From the NCBI RefSeq assembly GCF_000826525.2, contig NZ_LN651326.1, positions 261,277-325,276 on the forward strand: a DNA stretch of 64,000 bases, in the 5' to 3' direction. The notes beneath the pieces were generated by a model. It saw only the letters and a program-made list of their open reading frames with translations. It did no database searches and was not told the origin of the DNA. A program made the position numbers and the translations under genes. Below are positions 16,694 through 26,001 of the stretch, piece by piece. The number at the start of each line of letters is the position of its first letter. The first letter of the stretch is position 1. The stretch is from Mobilicoccus massiliensis. GTDB taxonomy: Bacteria; Actinomycetota; Actinomycetes; Actinomycetales; Dermatophilaceae.

Positions 16694-18076
16694 ATGCGTC
16701 GTGTCGCCGTCGGCTGTGCCCTCCTCGCCGGCTCCGCCCTGTTCACCGCCCCTCCGACCGCCGCGACGGCGGCTCCCACGGTCTCCACACCCCAGCCCGC
16801 AGTCGCCGCAGCAGCCACCACCACGGCAACCGCCACGGCCACCACCGCGGCAACCACAGCGGCCGGGAACACGGATCGGCGCGTCGCGTTCCGGCCCGTC
16901 ACGGCCTCGCTGACCGGCCGGCCGGGTGCCGTGGGCGCGACCATCGCCCGCGCCGGCAGAGCCCAGAGCCTCGACACCGGGGTCGTGGCCGTACCGACGG
17001 GCCTCGCCGTCATCGGCGCCACCTGGGCCGAGGGCACCGGCTCCGGCATCCGACTCTCCTACCGCGAGAAGCGTGCCGGCGTCTGGAGTGCCTGGAAGAG
17101 CGTCGACGTCGAGACCTGCGACGACTGCGCGAGTCCCTCCGCCCCCACGCGGGCCGGCTCCGCGCCCGTGACGATCACCGGCGCCACCCACGTCCAGGCC
17201 CGCCTCGTGGCCGACACCCCGGTGAGCGACGCGCGTCTCAGCGTCATCGACCCGGCCGACCCCGGCACCACCCAGGCGGCCACCCCGGCGGCGACGTCGG
17301 GCGCCGCGCCTGCCGCCGCCCCGGTGAACGGCGCGGTCGCCGCACCCCTCCCCGCGATCACGGCCTCACGCGGCGGGCTCGTCTCGGCGTCGCCGACGCT
17401 CGGTGTGCCCGGTGTTCGCGGTGCGCGCGCCGCCTCCCTGCCCGCGGCGCCGCAGGGCCTCCCCGGCCCCCGCAGGATGCCCGCCAAGCGCGAGGTGTGG
17501 CGCGCCACCGAGACCGACGCCGCGCACCAGCTCGACATCGTCGTCCCGCGCGGCATCGTCGTGCACCACACCGCCGGCACCAACAACTACACCCGCTCCC
17601 AGGTGCCGGCGATCCTGCGCGGCATCCAACGCTTCCACACCCGCGACCGGGGCTGGAGCGACATCGGCTACAACGTGCTCGTCGACCGCTACGGGCGGGT
17701 CTGGGAGGGACGCTGGGGTGGCATCGGCCTGCCGCACCGCGGCGCCCACGCGAGCGGCGTCAACCAGACCTACCTGGGCGTCTCCTACATCGGTGACACC
17801 TCGGCGCGTAAGGCGAGCGCCGCCGGCGTGCGCGCCATCGTCGACGTCGTCGCATGGACGTCGGTGCGCTACGGGTTCGACGTCGGCGACACGATGCGCG
17901 TCAACTCCCGGACCGCCCCCGTCGTCCCCGGCCACTACCAGGTGGGCAACACCCCGACGTCGTGCCCGGGTGTCGACCTGCGCCGGCGCCTGCCGGAGAT
18001 CCGCGAGCGGGCCGAGCGACTCGCCCAGGAGTACCGCGACGAGACCGCGGCCAACGTCGCGCGAGGAACGGAGTGA
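16694..18076 (+). CDS. Secreted N-acetylmuramoyl-L-alanine amidase (PGRP fold)
   Basis: A 460-residue exported peptidoglycan amidase. The signal peptide is MRRVAVGCALLAGSALFTAP followed by an Ala/Thr-rich run, including Thr-Ala repeats. A beta-rich region (about 60-190) and an Ala/Pro linker (about 190-265) precede the PGRP domain (about 265-450). The zinc ligands are the His in VVHHTAGT, the His in VPGHYQVGN and the Cys in TSCPGVDLR; the conserved Tyr is in DIGYNVLVDRYG. The architecture matches actinobacterial cell-wall amidases that cut the stem peptide from muramic acid. A GTG 15 bases upstream is an alternative start. It lies 55 bases before the UDP-glucose pyrophosphorylase gene. Confidence 0.9.
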   Translation: MRRVAVGCALLAGSALFTAPPTAATAAPTVSTPQPAVAAAATTTATATATTAATTAAGNTDRRVAFRPVTASLTGRPGAVGATIARAGRAQSLDTGVVAVPTGLAVIGATWAEGTGSGIRLSYREKRAGVWSAWKSVDVETCDDCASPSAPTRAGSAPVTITGATHVQARLVADTPVSDARLSVIDPADPGTTQAATPAATSGAAPAAAPVNGAVAAPLPAITASRGGLVSASPTLGVPGVRGARAASLPAAPQGLPGPRRMPAKREVWRATETDAAHQLDIVVPRGIVVHHTAGTNNYTRSQVPAILRGIQRFHTRDRGWSDIGYNVLVDRYGRVWEGRWGGIGLPHRGAHASGVNQTYLGVSYIGDTSARKASAAGVRAIVDVVAWTSVRYGFDVGDTMRVNSRTAPVVPGHYQVGNTPTSCPGVDLRRRLPEIRERAERLAQEYRDETAANVARGTE

Positions 18077-18131
18077 GTCCCGTTCACCCGTCGAGCGGGT
18101 CGGTGTCGGTGCCCACCACTACGATCGAGCC

Positions 18132-19508
18132 ATGAGCGACGAGGCCCTCCAGCACGCACAGGAGAAGATGGCGCAGGCCGGGGTCGGACAGACCGCGATC
18201 GACGTCTTCGGTCACTACTACCGCGAACTCGAGGCCGGTGCCACCGGCCTCATCCGCGAGGACGACATCCGTCCCATGACGCAACCGGCGATGCTCGAGA
18301 GCATCGAGATCGACGACGAGACGGCGCGCGAGGCGTTGTCGAAGACGGTCGTCATCAAGCTCAACGGCGGCCTGGGCACCTCGATGGGCATGGCCAAGGC
18401 CAAGTCGTTGCTTCCGGTGCGCGACGGCAAGAGCTTTCTCGACCTCATCGTCGAGCAGGTCCTCGCTGCCCGCGCGCAGTACGGGGTGCGGTTGCCGCTG
18501 CTGCTCATGAACAGCTTCAACACGCAGGCCGACACGCTCGAGGCGCTGCGGGCACACCCCGAGCTCCCGGTCGAGGGTCTGCCGCTGGACTTCCTGCAGA
18601 GTCGCGAGCCCAAGCTGCGCACCGACGACCTCACGGCGGTCGAGTGGCCGGAGAACCCCCACCTCGAGTGGTGCCCGCCGGGGCACGGCGACCTCTACCC
18701 CTCGCTGCTCGGCAGCGGGGTGCTCGACGCCCTCATCGAGGCGGGCTTCCGGTACGCCACCGTGAGCAACTCCGACAACCTCGGCGCCGGGCCCGACGCC
18801 CGCCTCGCCGGGTGGTTCGCGAGCTCCGGAGCGCCGTACGCGGCCGAGGTGTGCCTGCGTACTCCGATGGACCGCAAGGGCGGTCACCTCGCGGTGCGCG
18901 TCAGCGACGGTCAGCTCATCCTCCGCGAGACCGCGCAGACCGCGCCGGAGGAGATGGACTACTTCACCGACGAGCACCGGCACCCCTACTTCCACACGAA
19001 CAACCTGTGGTTCGACCTCGAGAAGCTCGCCGAGGTGTTGCGCGAACGGCACGGGGTGCTGCGGCTGCCGCTCATCCGCAACGTCAAGACGGTCGATCCC
19101 AAGAACCCGGATTCCCCCGAGGTCTTCCAGATCGAGTCGGCGATGGGGGCGGCCGTCGAGGTGTTCGAGGGGGCGCAGGCCATCTGCGTGCCGCGCAGCC
19201 GGTTCCTCCCCGTCAAGACCACGAACGAGCTGCTGCTGCTGCGTTCCGACGCGTACGACGTGGCCGGTGACGGCCGCCTCGAACTCGTTCCCGACGCGAC
19301 TCCCTCGGTGAGCCTCGACCCCACGTACTACAAGAAGATCGGCGACTTCGACGAGCGGTTCCCCCACGGAGCTCCGTCGCTGCGGCGGGCGCGTTCGCTG
19401 TCGGTCGAGGGTGACTGGACCTTCGGTGCCGGCGTGATCGTCGATGGCGAGGCCACGCTCGACGATGCCGGCGAGCCACGCACGGTGGCCGACGGCACGA
19501 CGCTCTGA
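18132..19508 (+). CDS. UTP--glucose-1-phosphate uridylyltransferase (UGP2/UDPGP family)
   Basis: A 458-residue enzyme making UDP-glucose from UTP and glucose-1-phosphate. It belongs to the eukaryote-like UDPGP family, not the smaller bacterial GalU family. The nucleotide-binding loop is IKLNGGLGTSMGMAKAKSLL (about 75-95). Other motifs are LLLMNSFNTQADT, EWCPPGHGDLYPSL, VSNSDNLGA, and the catalytic-lysine region RNVKTVDPKNPDS. Length is close to that of the family. UDP-glucose feeds trehalose, glycan and cell-envelope pathways. The ATG at 18132 lies 55 bases after the amidase gene, and the DUF218 gene starts just after its stop. Confidence 0.93.
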   Translation: MSDEALQHAQEKMAQAGVGQTAIDVFGHYYRELEAGATGLIREDDIRPMTQPAMLESIEIDDETAREALSKTVVIKLNGGLGTSMGMAKAKSLLPVRDGKSFLDLIVEQVLAARAQYGVRLPLLLMNSFNTQADTLEALRAHPELPVEGLPLDFLQSREPKLRTDDLTAVEWPENPHLEWCPPGHGDLYPSLLGSGVLDALIEAGFRYATVSNSDNLGAGPDARLAGWFASSGAPYAAEVCLRTPMDRKGGHLAVRVSDGQLILRETAQTAPEEMDYFTDEHRHPYFHTNNLWFDLEKLAEVLRERHGVLRLPLIRNVKTVDPKNPDSPEVFQIESAMGAAVEVFEGAQAICVPRSRFLPVKTTNELLLLRSDAYDVAGDGRLELVPDATPSVSLDPTYYKKIGDFDERFPHGAPSLRRARSLSVEGDWTFGAGVIVDGEATLDDAGEPRTVADGTTL

Positions 19509-19515
19509 GGGTGTC

Positions 19516-20256
19516 GTGGTGACCGGCGGCGGGCCGGGTTCCGATGCGCGCACCGCGGGGGCGCCGATGCTGATCCGGCCCAGCCGCGGGCGGCGACGCG
19601 TCCTCGCCGCCGGCGCCGCGGGTGCGGCCCTGCTCGCGGTGGCGCTCGTCGGTAGCAACCTGTGGGTGCACCTGGGCGCGCACGATCGGGTCACCACGGC
19701 CGCCGAGGCGCCCTACCGGCCGGTGGCGCTCGTGCTCGGCGCGGGGGTGCAGCCGGACGGCCGGCCGACGCCGTTCCTCGCCGCGCGTCTCGACGTCGCC
19801 GCCGACCTGTTGCGTCGTGGCAAGGTCGACCTGTTGCTCGTCTCGGGGGACGACCGCGCCGAGGCCCGCCGGGAGTCGACGACGATGCAGCGCTACCTCG
19901 TCGAGCAGCGTGGCGTCGATCCCGACCGCATCGTGCTCGACGACTCCGGTCGCGACACGTACGACTCGTGCGTCCGCGCACGGCGTGTCTTCGGGGTGAC
20001 CGAGGTGACGCTCGTCAGCCAGGCCTATCATCTGCCCCGCGCGCTGGCCGTCTGCCGGGCCGTCGGCCTCGACGCCGTCGCGGTGGGCGACCAGACGATG
20101 CGTGACTACGCCCCGCCGGTCTGGGCCGAGGGCGCGACGCGCGAGAGGTTCGCCGCGGTCAAGGCCGTCGTCGACGTGCTCTCCCGCCGCGACCCGGTGC
20201 TCGGACCTCCGCAGTCGGCCGTCACCGAGCGCCTCGCCCGTCACGGATCCCGCTGA
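19516..20256 (+). CDS. SanA/YdcF-like DUF218 membrane-anchored protein
   Basis: A protein of about 246 residues. After a basic start (RPSRGRRRVL) it has one membrane segment (AAGAAGAALLAVALVGSNLW) and then a DUF218 domain. The domain markers are ALVLGAGVQPDGRPTPFLAA, LLLVSGDD, and SQAYHLPRALAVCRAVGLDA, with the conserved acidic and His residues of the family. Members affect envelope integrity and vancomycin sensitivity in E. coli (SanA/SfiX), but the reaction is not established. The start was placed at GTG 19516 behind GAGGGTGTC; an ATG at 19567 is the alternative. It starts eight bases after the UDP-glucose pyrophosphorylase stop, probably in one transcript. Confidence 0.8.
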   Translation: MVTGGGPGSDARTAGAPMLIRPSRGRRRVLAAGAAGAALLAVALVGSNLWVHLGAHDRVTTAAEAPYRPVALVLGAGVQPDGRPTPFLAARLDVAADLLRRGKVDLLLVSGDDRAEARRESTTMQRYLVEQRGVDPDRIVLDDSGRDTYDSCVRARRVFGVTEVTLVSQAYHLPRALAVCRAVGLDAVAVGDQTMRDYAPPVWAEGATRERFAAVKAVVDVLSRRDPVLGPPQSAVTERLARHGSR

Positions 20257-20323
20257 TCCCACTGAATCCGCAGCCGCGGCGGCGGCTACGGTGGGCGACG
20301 ACACCCGAGTTCGAGGAGGCCCG

Positions 20324-20935
20324 ATGACCCGCCGGCGCACGTTCTGGGAAGAACGCATCGAGGAGAACCCGGGACACTCCGCCTGGTACATCCAGCGGTG
20401 GCGCACCATGCGGGAGAACGGCGACGACATCGTGGGTGAGGGCCGCACGATCGACGCGATGGTGCCGCGAGGCGCGCGCATCCTCGACGCCGGGTGCGGC
20501 CAGGGTCGCCTCGGCGGGTACCTCGCCGCGTGCGGGCACACGGTCGTCGGCGTCGACGTCGACCCGGCCCTAGTCGCCGAGGCCGAGCGTCAGTTCCCCG
20601 CCGCGACGTGGCGGCAGGGTGACCTGGCCGAGCTCGACCTGCCGGCCGCGGGTATCGACGCCGGGTTCGATGCGATCGTCTGCGCCGGCAACGTCGTGAC
20701 GTTCGCGGCGCCGGGCACCCAGCGTGACATCCTGCGGCGGTTCGGCGACCACCTCGCCCCCGGAGGCCGCGCGGTCGTCGGGTTCGGCGCCGGCCGCGGC
20801 TACGCGTTCGACACGTTCTTCGACGACGTCGAGGGCGCCGGTCTCCTCGCCGACCTGCGGTTGTCGAGCTGGGATCTGCGGCCCTTCACCGACGGGTCGG
20901 ACTTCCTCGTCGCGGTCCTGCGCCGCACGGCCTGA
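20324..20935 (+). CDS. Class I SAM-dependent methyltransferase
   Basis: A 203-residue methyltransferase. Motif I is ARILDAGCGQGRLGGYLA (about 49-66), the acidic ribose-binding residue is in VVGVDVDPALVAEA, and motif post-II is DAIVCAGNVVTFA. The C-terminal strand pair is SSWDLRPFTDGSDFLVAVLR. The start at 20324 follows CGAGGAGGCCCG. No acceptor can be assigned. It may follow the DUF218 gene in the same transcript (67-base gap). It ends two bases before the convergent AbrB-type gene. Confidence 0.88.
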   Translation: MTRRRTFWEERIEENPGHSAWYIQRWRTMRENGDDIVGEGRTIDAMVPRGARILDAGCGQGRLGGYLAACGHTVVGVDVDPALVAEAERQFPAATWRQGDLAELDLPAAGIDAGFDAIVCAGNVVTFAAPGTQRDILRRFGDHLAPGGRAVVGFGAGRGYAFDTFFDDVEGAGLLADLRLSSWDLRPFTDGSDFLVAVLRRTA

Positions 20936-20937
20936 GC

Positions 20938-22068
20938 TCACCGTCGCTCCGGCCGGCGGCGGTAGAAGCCGGCGAGCAGCGGCGCCGCCGCGAGTACGAG
21001 GACGAGCCGGACGACCTGCACCGCGAGCACGAACGTCACGTCCCCACCCGCCATCGAGGCGGTGAGCAGCACCGCGTACAGCCCGCCCGGGGTCGTCGCC
21101 AGGTATCCGTCGAGCGGGGTGAGGCCCATCGCGTCGGCGAGCACCATGCCGATCCCGGCCGAGACGGCGATGAGCAGGAGGATGACGAAGATCGCGAGCG
21201 GCAACAGCCGCGCCACCTGCCGCAGGCTCGCTCGGGTGAACCGCAGCCCCACCTGCAGGCCGATGATCGCGAACGCCGCGGCCTCGAGCGGCCCCGGCAG
21301 GTGGACGGCGTCGGGCCCGAGCCACGGGGTCGCCCACCCCGTCACCGCGAGGATCGCGGCCACCGCGAGCGGTGCGAGCAGGCTGCCGGCCGGGATCCGC
21401 ACGACGTGCGCGAGCGGCAGACCCACGACGAGGCAGATCGCGGTGAAGACGAGTTGCGGCCAGGGGAGGTCGGCCGACCCGACGAGCGAGCCGGTCAGGG
21501 AGGTCCGCGTGGCGCCGCCGATCTCGGCTCCGAAGACGAGCGCGGCGACGACCGGCATCCCGACGAGGATGACGAGGACGCGCAGGTACTGCACGACGGC
21601 GACGACGCGATCGTCGGCGCCGAGCTCACCGGCCACCGACGTCACACCCGACGCGCCGCCGGCGATGAACGAGAACGTGGCGGTGGCCGGGCTCACCCCC
21701 CGGAGCCGGAGGATCTGACCCAGCACGATGCTCACGACGATCGTCGAGACGACGCTGACGACGACCGGCCCGGCGTGTGCGGTGAACCCCGCGAGGGTCT
21801 GCGGATCGATCGCTGCACCGGTCGAGACTCCGAGCAGCCCCTGACCCAGCCTCGACGCCCACATCGGGAACACCGGCGGCTCGAGCGGGGAGATCGCCAC
21901 GAGCAACGACCCGAGCAGAGCTCCGAACAGCACCGGCGACGGCGCTCCCACCAGAGCAAGCAGCACCGAGGCGGCGACGGCAGACGCAAGCACGATCACC
22001 CACCGGAGCAGCCCGGCCCCACGTGACGGCCCCTGCGGGGCATCGGGGTCGGGCGCGGAATCACTCAC
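20938..22068 (-). CDS. AbrB-family (PF05145-like) membrane protein
   Basis: A 376-residue integral membrane protein with about ten hydrophobic segments arranged as two repeats. The family, named after the ammonia monooxygenase regulator AbrB, has repeated motifs such as GALLGSL, FIAGGASGVTSVAGELGAD in the first half and DGYLATTPGGLYAVLLTASM in the second. That repeated G-G-x-x-x-x-x-A-x-x-x-G-A/G-D pattern is typical of a transporter-like fold. It is not related to the Bacillus DNA-binding AbrB. The start is GTG 22068 and lacks a strong ribosome site. It lies downstream of the tartrate dehydrogenase gene on the same strand and might move its substrate, which is only inference. Confidence 0.78.
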   Translation of the reverse strand: MSDSAPDPDAPQGPSRGAGLLRWVIVLASAVAASVLLALVGAPSPVLFGALLGSLLVAISPLEPPVFPMWASRLGQGLLGVSTGAAIDPQTLAGFTAHAGPVVVSVVSTIVVSIVLGQILRLRGVSPATATFSFIAGGASGVTSVAGELGADDRVVAVVQYLRVLVILVGMPVVAALVFGAEIGGATRTSLTGSLVGSADLPWPQLVFTAICLVVGLPLAHVVRIPAGSLLAPLAVAAILAVTGWATPWLGPDAVHLPGPLEAAAFAIIGLQVGLRFTRASLRQVARLLPLAIFVILLLIAVSAGIGMVLADAMGLTPLDGYLATTPGGLYAVLLTASMAGGDVTFVLAVQVVRLVLVLAAAPLLAGFYRRRPERR

Positions 22069-22172
22069 CGGCCCAGCGTGCCTCACCCACCGACCACGCG
22101 CCGATGTCCCCTGCTTCGCCGCGCACGTCCTCGCCGCCGAGCTCGCACGCGGCCTACGGGGGTCGCTCCTGC

Positions 22173-23222
22173 TCAGAGCAGATCGATGAGCGCCCGGGTG
22201 ACCTCCGCCGTCGTCGCCGTTCCGCCCAGGTCGGGGGTCTTGGGCCCGTCGCCGGCGAGCAGCGACGCCATGGCCTGCATGATCTGGTCGGCGGCCTCGT
22301 CGTGGTCGAGGTGCTCGAGCATGAGCGCGGCCGTCCAGATCGCGCCGAGCGGGTTCGCGATGCCCTGGCCCGCGATGTCGGGCGCCGACCCGTGCACCGG
22401 CTCGAACATCGAGGGGTGCTCGCGCTCGGGGTTGATGTTGCCGCATGGCGCGATGCCGATCGAACCCGCGACGCCCGCGGCGAGGTCGGAGAGGATGTCG
22501 CCGAAGAGGTTGCTCGCGACGATGACGTCGTAGCGCCGCGGGTCGAGCACGATCTTGGCGGCGAGGGCGTCGATGTGCTCGGAGTCCCACGTCACCGACG
22601 GGCGCTCGGCACACCGCTCCTCGACGATCTGATCCCAGAACGGCATCGTGTGGATGATCCCGTTGCTCTTGGTCGCCGCCGTGAGGTTGCGTCCACGCTC
22701 CTCGGCGAGGTCGAGGGCGTAGTCGACGATCCGCGTGACGCCGCGGCGCGTGAACACCGACTCCTGGAGGGCGAACTCGTTCGGCGTACCGCGAAAGAAG
22801 CGGCCGCCGGCCTCGCTGTACTCGCCCTCGGAGTTCTCGCGGACGATGACGAGGTCGGTGCCGCTCGCATCACGCAGCGGCCCCCCGACGCCGTCGAACA
22901 CGCGGATCGGGCGCAGGTTGACGTACTGGTCGAATTCCCGCCGGATCGGGATGAGCAGCCCCCACAGCGAGACGTGATCGGGCACCCCGGGGTAGCCGAC
23001 CGCTCCGAGGAAGATTGCGTCGTGCGGCCGCAGTTGCTCGATGCCGTCGGCCGGCATCATCGCGCCCTCGCGGGCGTAGCGCTCGCACGACCAGTCGAAC
23101 TCGGTGTAGGCGAAGTCGAGGCCGTTCGCGGCCCCGACGACGTCGAGCACCTCGCAGGCGGCCGGGATCACCTCCGTGCCGATGCCGTCTCCCGGGATGA
23201 GCGCGATGCGAAAGGTCGTCAT
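22173..23222 (-). CDS. Tartrate/D-malate dehydrogenase (TtuC/DmlA-like)
   Basis: A 349-residue member of the isocitrate/isopropylmalate dehydrogenase family. It oxidises and decarboxylates (D)-malate or tartrate with NAD and Mn. The N-terminal loop is IALIPGDGIGTEV. Substrate arginines and the specificity stretch are in VNLRPIRVFDGV and IVRENSEGEYSEAGG. The catalytic Lys lies in TAATKSNGI, the metal Asp residues in SNLFGDILSDLAAG, and the NAD loop is EPVHGSAPDIAGQGIANPLG. The FRGTPNEFALQESVFTRRG stretch and the overall length point to the tartrate/D-malate branch over LeuB, with moderate certainty. The start at 23222 was preferred because an upstream in-frame Met only adds an Arg-rich extension. 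Confidence 0.87.
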   Translation of the reverse strand: MTTFRIALIPGDGIGTEVIPAACEVLDVVGAANGLDFAYTEFDWSCERYAREGAMMPADGIEQLRPHDAIFLGAVGYPGVPDHVSLWGLLIPIRREFDQYVNLRPIRVFDGVGGPLRDASGTDLVIVRENSEGEYSEAGGRFFRGTPNEFALQESVFTRRGVTRIVDYALDLAEERGRNLTAATKSNGIIHTMPFWDQIVEERCAERPSVTWDSEHIDALAAKIVLDPRRYDVIVASNLFGDILSDLAAGVAGSIGIAPCGNINPEREHPSMFEPVHGSAPDIAGQGIANPLGAIWTAALMLEHLDHDEAADQIMQAMASLLAGDGPKTPDLGGTATTAEVTRALIDLL

Positions 23223-23280
23223 GGCTCCATGGTGGCGTCTCGTCGCCCGGATCGTCGCCGAGCGGCTCACAGAGCGGTCG

Positions 23281-23556
23281 TCAGGCCACGGAATCCTGTG
23301 GACCGGCGGACGTGGGGAACGTGGGGCCGGTGAGGCGCGCCGCCTGCTCCTCGGTCGGCATGAGCAGCCATCCCACGGGGTAGAGCAGCACCTGGCTGCC
23401 GGGGAGGAGCACGAGCGTGAGAACGAGGATCGCGCGCACGGCCCACGCGTCGACGCCGTACTTGCGGGCCAGGCCGGCGCAGACGCCGCCGATGACGCGC
23501 CCCTGGGTCGCCCGGACGAAGCCGGCGCGAGCGAGGCTGGTGTGGATCGAGTTCAT
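23281..23556 (-). CDS. PspC-domain protein
   Basis: A 91-residue protein with a PspC domain: FVRATQGRVIGGVCAGLARK (about 13-32) followed by YGVDAWAVRAILVLTLVLLP and a second hydrophobic stretch. The short cytoplasmic tail is Pro/Thr-rich. PspC-like domains occur in phage-shock and envelope-stress proteins; in actinobacteria they also occur as small stand-alone membrane proteins of unknown role. The ATG follows AACCGGAGGACACC, a strong ribosome site. An ORF reading further upstream in this frame lacks a comparable site. Single gene. Confidence 0.88.
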   Translation of the reverse strand: MNSIHTSLARAGFVRATQGRVIGGVCAGLARKYGVDAWAVRAILVLTLVLLPGSQVLLYPVGWLLMPTEEQAARLTGPTFPTSAGPQDSVA

Positions 23557-23768
23557 GGTGTCCTCCGGTTCGAGTGGGTGCGGGTGCATCGGACGGGGGT
23601 TCCCGCCGGTACATCTCGAGCATCCCTTCGGAGCACCCTCGCGGGCCATCGGGTGCGGCCCTGAGACACCCCTGAGGCGTCCCTGACCTGCGGTGGCGTA
23701 CCGACGGCCGACGCGCCCGCCCGCCTCGGTCGCGCATCGCCGTCGGTGGCCTCTGGCAGAGTGGGGCC

Positions 23769-24860
23769 ATGCCCGGAACAACGGTCGACCTGCCCCGTAC
23801 CGGACGCCCCGTCGTGGTCGCTCCGATGGCGGGCGGGCCCTCGAGCGTGGATCTGGTCGTGGCAGCCGGGGAGGCCGGAGCACTCGGGATGCTCGCCGCC
23901 GGGTATCGGTCACCGCAGGACCTGGTCGGTCAGATCGCCGAGGTGCGCAGCCGCTCGGAGGCTCCCTTCGGGGTCAACCTCTTCGTTCCCGCCCCCGCCT
24001 CCTGCGCCCCCGAACGGGTCGATTCCGACACGGCCGCGACGGGGGTCTCCGACGCGCAGGGCCGGGATCGTGCCGACCGGGTCGCGGTCGCGGCGTTCCG
24101 CGAGATGCTCACGCAGGAGGCCGCAGCGCTCGGAATCGCGCTGCCGGTGCCCGACTGGCACGACACCGACCATTACGAGAGCAAGCTCGACGTGGTCGAG
24201 GCGGCGCGGGTTCCCGTCGTGTCGTTCACGTTCGGATGCCCCCAGCCCGACGTCGTCGACCGCCTGCATCTCGCGGGCATCAGCGTCGTCGTCACGGTGA
24301 CCACCCGTGAGGAGGCCGTCGGCTCGGTCGACGCGGGCGCGGACGCGCTCGTCGTCCAGGGCTGCGAGGCCGGGGGCCATCGCGGCACCCACCGCGTGGC
24401 CGACACGCCGAACCAGCTCGACCACCTCGCGCTGCTTCCGCTGCTCACCGACCTGCCCGTGCCGCTCATCGCCGCCGGTGGCATCACCACCGCGGGTGAC
24501 ACGCGCCGCGCCCTGGCCTCCGGAGCCACCGCCGTGCAGGCCGGCACGGCGTTCCTGCTCGCCGACGAGGCCGGCACGAGCGCGGCGCACCGCATGGGGC
24601 TCTCCGACCCGCGACTGAGCTCGTGCGTCACCCGCGCCTTCTCCGGCCGGCCGGCGCGTGGGCTGCGCAACGGGTTCGTCGAGCGGTACGACGCGTACGC
24701 ACCCGCGGTCTACCCTGTCGTCGACCAGCTCACGAAACCCCTGCGAGCCCACTCGGCCCGCGAGGGCGACCTCGACGGGGTCTCCCTGTGGGCCGGGGCC
24801 GGCTGGCGCGCCGCCCGTGAGGCGCCCGCGGCCCACATCATCGAGGCCCTCACGCCGTGA
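23769..24860 (+). CDS. Nitronate monooxygenase (2-nitropropane dioxygenase family)
   Basis: A 363-residue FMN-dependent TIM-barrel enzyme oxidising alkyl nitronates. The opening RPVVVAPMAGGPSSVDLVVA places the FMN-binding loop at about 14-32. The NMO motif VNLFVPAP follows, then VVSFTFGCP and VVQGCEAGGHRGTH, with the catalytic His in the last. The FMN phosphate site is IAAGGITTAGDTRRALASGA. The C-terminus FSGRPARGLRNGFVERYDA is typical. Length fits class II enzymes. Natural substrate may be propionate 3-nitronate or a related toxin. It is monocistronic and ends at a hairpin shared with the convergent GH26-like gene. Confidence 0.9.
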   Translation: MPGTTVDLPRTGRPVVVAPMAGGPSSVDLVVAAGEAGALGMLAAGYRSPQDLVGQIAEVRSRSEAPFGVNLFVPAPASCAPERVDSDTAATGVSDAQGRDRADRVAVAAFREMLTQEAAALGIALPVPDWHDTDHYESKLDVVEAARVPVVSFTFGCPQPDVVDRLHLAGISVVVTVTTREEAVGSVDAGADALVVQGCEAGGHRGTHRVADTPNQLDHLALLPLLTDLPVPLIAAGGITTAGDTRRALASGATAVQAGTAFLLADEAGTSAAHRMGLSDPRLSSCVTRAFSGRPARGLRNGFVERYDAYAPAVYPVVDQLTKPLRAHSAREGDLDGVSLWAGAGWRAAREAPAAHIIEALTP

Positions 24861-24869
24861 GCGACCTTC

Positions 24870-24904
24870 GCGTCGGCGACGGCCACGTGGACCGTCACCG
24901 ACGC
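24870..24904. terminator. Hairpin between convergent genes
   Basis: Thirteen-base stem (GCGTCGGCGACGG against CCGTCACCGACGC) with a nine-base loop. It has one mismatch on the plus strand that becomes a G-U pair on the minus strand. It lies directly between the ends of two convergent genes. No U-tract, as is common in high-GC actinobacteria. Confidence 0.6.
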
Positions 24905-24912
24905 GATCGACG

Positions 24913-26001
24913 TCACCAGAGCCTGCGGTACTCCGCGCCGGCCCTCGGGTTCTGCGGTCGCACGTTCCACAGCGAGTTCTTCATGTGCTTGTCGGGCACG
25001 TTGAAGTAGTTCTCGAGCACGAGCACATCGCTGTTGGCGCGGAAGAATGCGTGCATCTTGCGCACGTAGAACGGGTTGTCGCCGTTGCCGTCGTAGGCAT
25101 GCGTGAGGCCCCATTCGGGGAACGACAGGCCCTTGCGGCGTTTGCGCGCGAAGTCGGCCACGTCCTGAATGCCCACGGAATTGCTCGGCCGCAGGGCACG
25201 ACGCCACTGGGATTCGGTACGCGCCTTGAGCACGTCCCAGTCGTAGGTGTCGCAGCCGATGAGGTCGACGACGTCGTCACCGGGGTAGAGCCGGGTGAGC
25301 GAGTCGAGGCGGTTGCGCTGGCCGGGCAGCGCCGTGCCGCAGTTGATGTCGAAATCGATGATCGCCTTGGGGTGTTCCTTCTTGATCACCTTGGCGATGC
25401 GGCGGAACGCGGCGCGATACTCCGGCGACTTGGCGTACGTGGTGCGGAACGGCATCCACGAGCCATTGGCCTCCCACCCGATGCGCACGACCACGCGGCC
25501 GCTCTTGTACTTCGTGCGCAGCTGACGCGCGACCGTGCGGTAGGTCGAGTCGTAGCGGCCCTTCGCGACGTCCTTGAGCTGGGCGGGCTTGGCGTTCCGG
25601 GGCAGCATCGGCAGGCCGTAGACGAGCGTGCCCTTGAACCCGTTGAACGTGCTCACGTGCCAGTCGGAACGCTGCAACTCCTTCCACGTCTTCCATTCGG
25701 GAAAGGTGAGCGTCGCATCGGAGGTCCGGCCTCGCCACGTGCCCCACTTCGTGGCGTTGCGGGCGTTCATGTACTCCCCCGTCCAGGCGCCGCTGTGCCA
25801 CGGCAGGCCGGACCTGGGGGTGCCCAGGTACTTGCGGGCCATCGTTCCGGGCCGGCCCTTGAAGGCCGCGGCCGGGGCCGCGGTGGGCTGTGTGGCCGGC
25901 ATGGCCGCGGCCTGCGCCGAGACCGATTCGACGGGTGCGAATCCGGCCGGCAGAGCGAGCGCCACCCCCAGCGCTGCGACGAGGATCGATCGATTCTTCA
26001 C
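24913..26001 (-). CDS. Secreted GH26-like glycoside hydrolase
   Basis: A 362-residue exported protein. The signal peptide is VKNRSILVAALGVALALPAG. An Ala/Pro linker leads to a TIM-barrel domain from about residue 60. The acid/base Glu177 is in VVVRIGWEANGSW and the nucleophile Glu296 is in GLSFPEWGLTHA, matching GH26 beta-mannanase-type signatures. The barrel landmark YPGDDVVDLIGCDTYDW lies between them. It is clearly related to the proteins at 38136 and 46756. The substrate is unknown; mannan, glucan or a host or self glycan are all possible. The start is GTG 26001, chosen for the preceding AAAGGACG and the clean signal peptide. Confidence 0.82.
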   Translation of the reverse strand: MKNRSILVAALGVALALPAGFAPVESVSAQAAAMPATQPTAAPAAAFKGRPGTMARKYLGTPRSGLPWHSGAWTGEYMNARNATKWGTWRGRTSDATLTFPEWKTWKELQRSDWHVSTFNGFKGTLVYGLPMLPRNAKPAQLKDVAKGRYDSTYRTVARQLRTKYKSGRVVVRIGWEANGSWMPFRTTYAKSPEYRAAFRRIAKVIKKEHPKAIIDFDINCGTALPGQRNRLDSLTRLYPGDDVVDLIGCDTYDWDVLKARTESQWRRALRPSNSVGIQDVADFARKRRKGLSFPEWGLTHAYDGNGDNPFYVRKMHAFFRANSDVLVLENYFNVPDKHMKNSLWNVRPQNPRAGAEYRRLW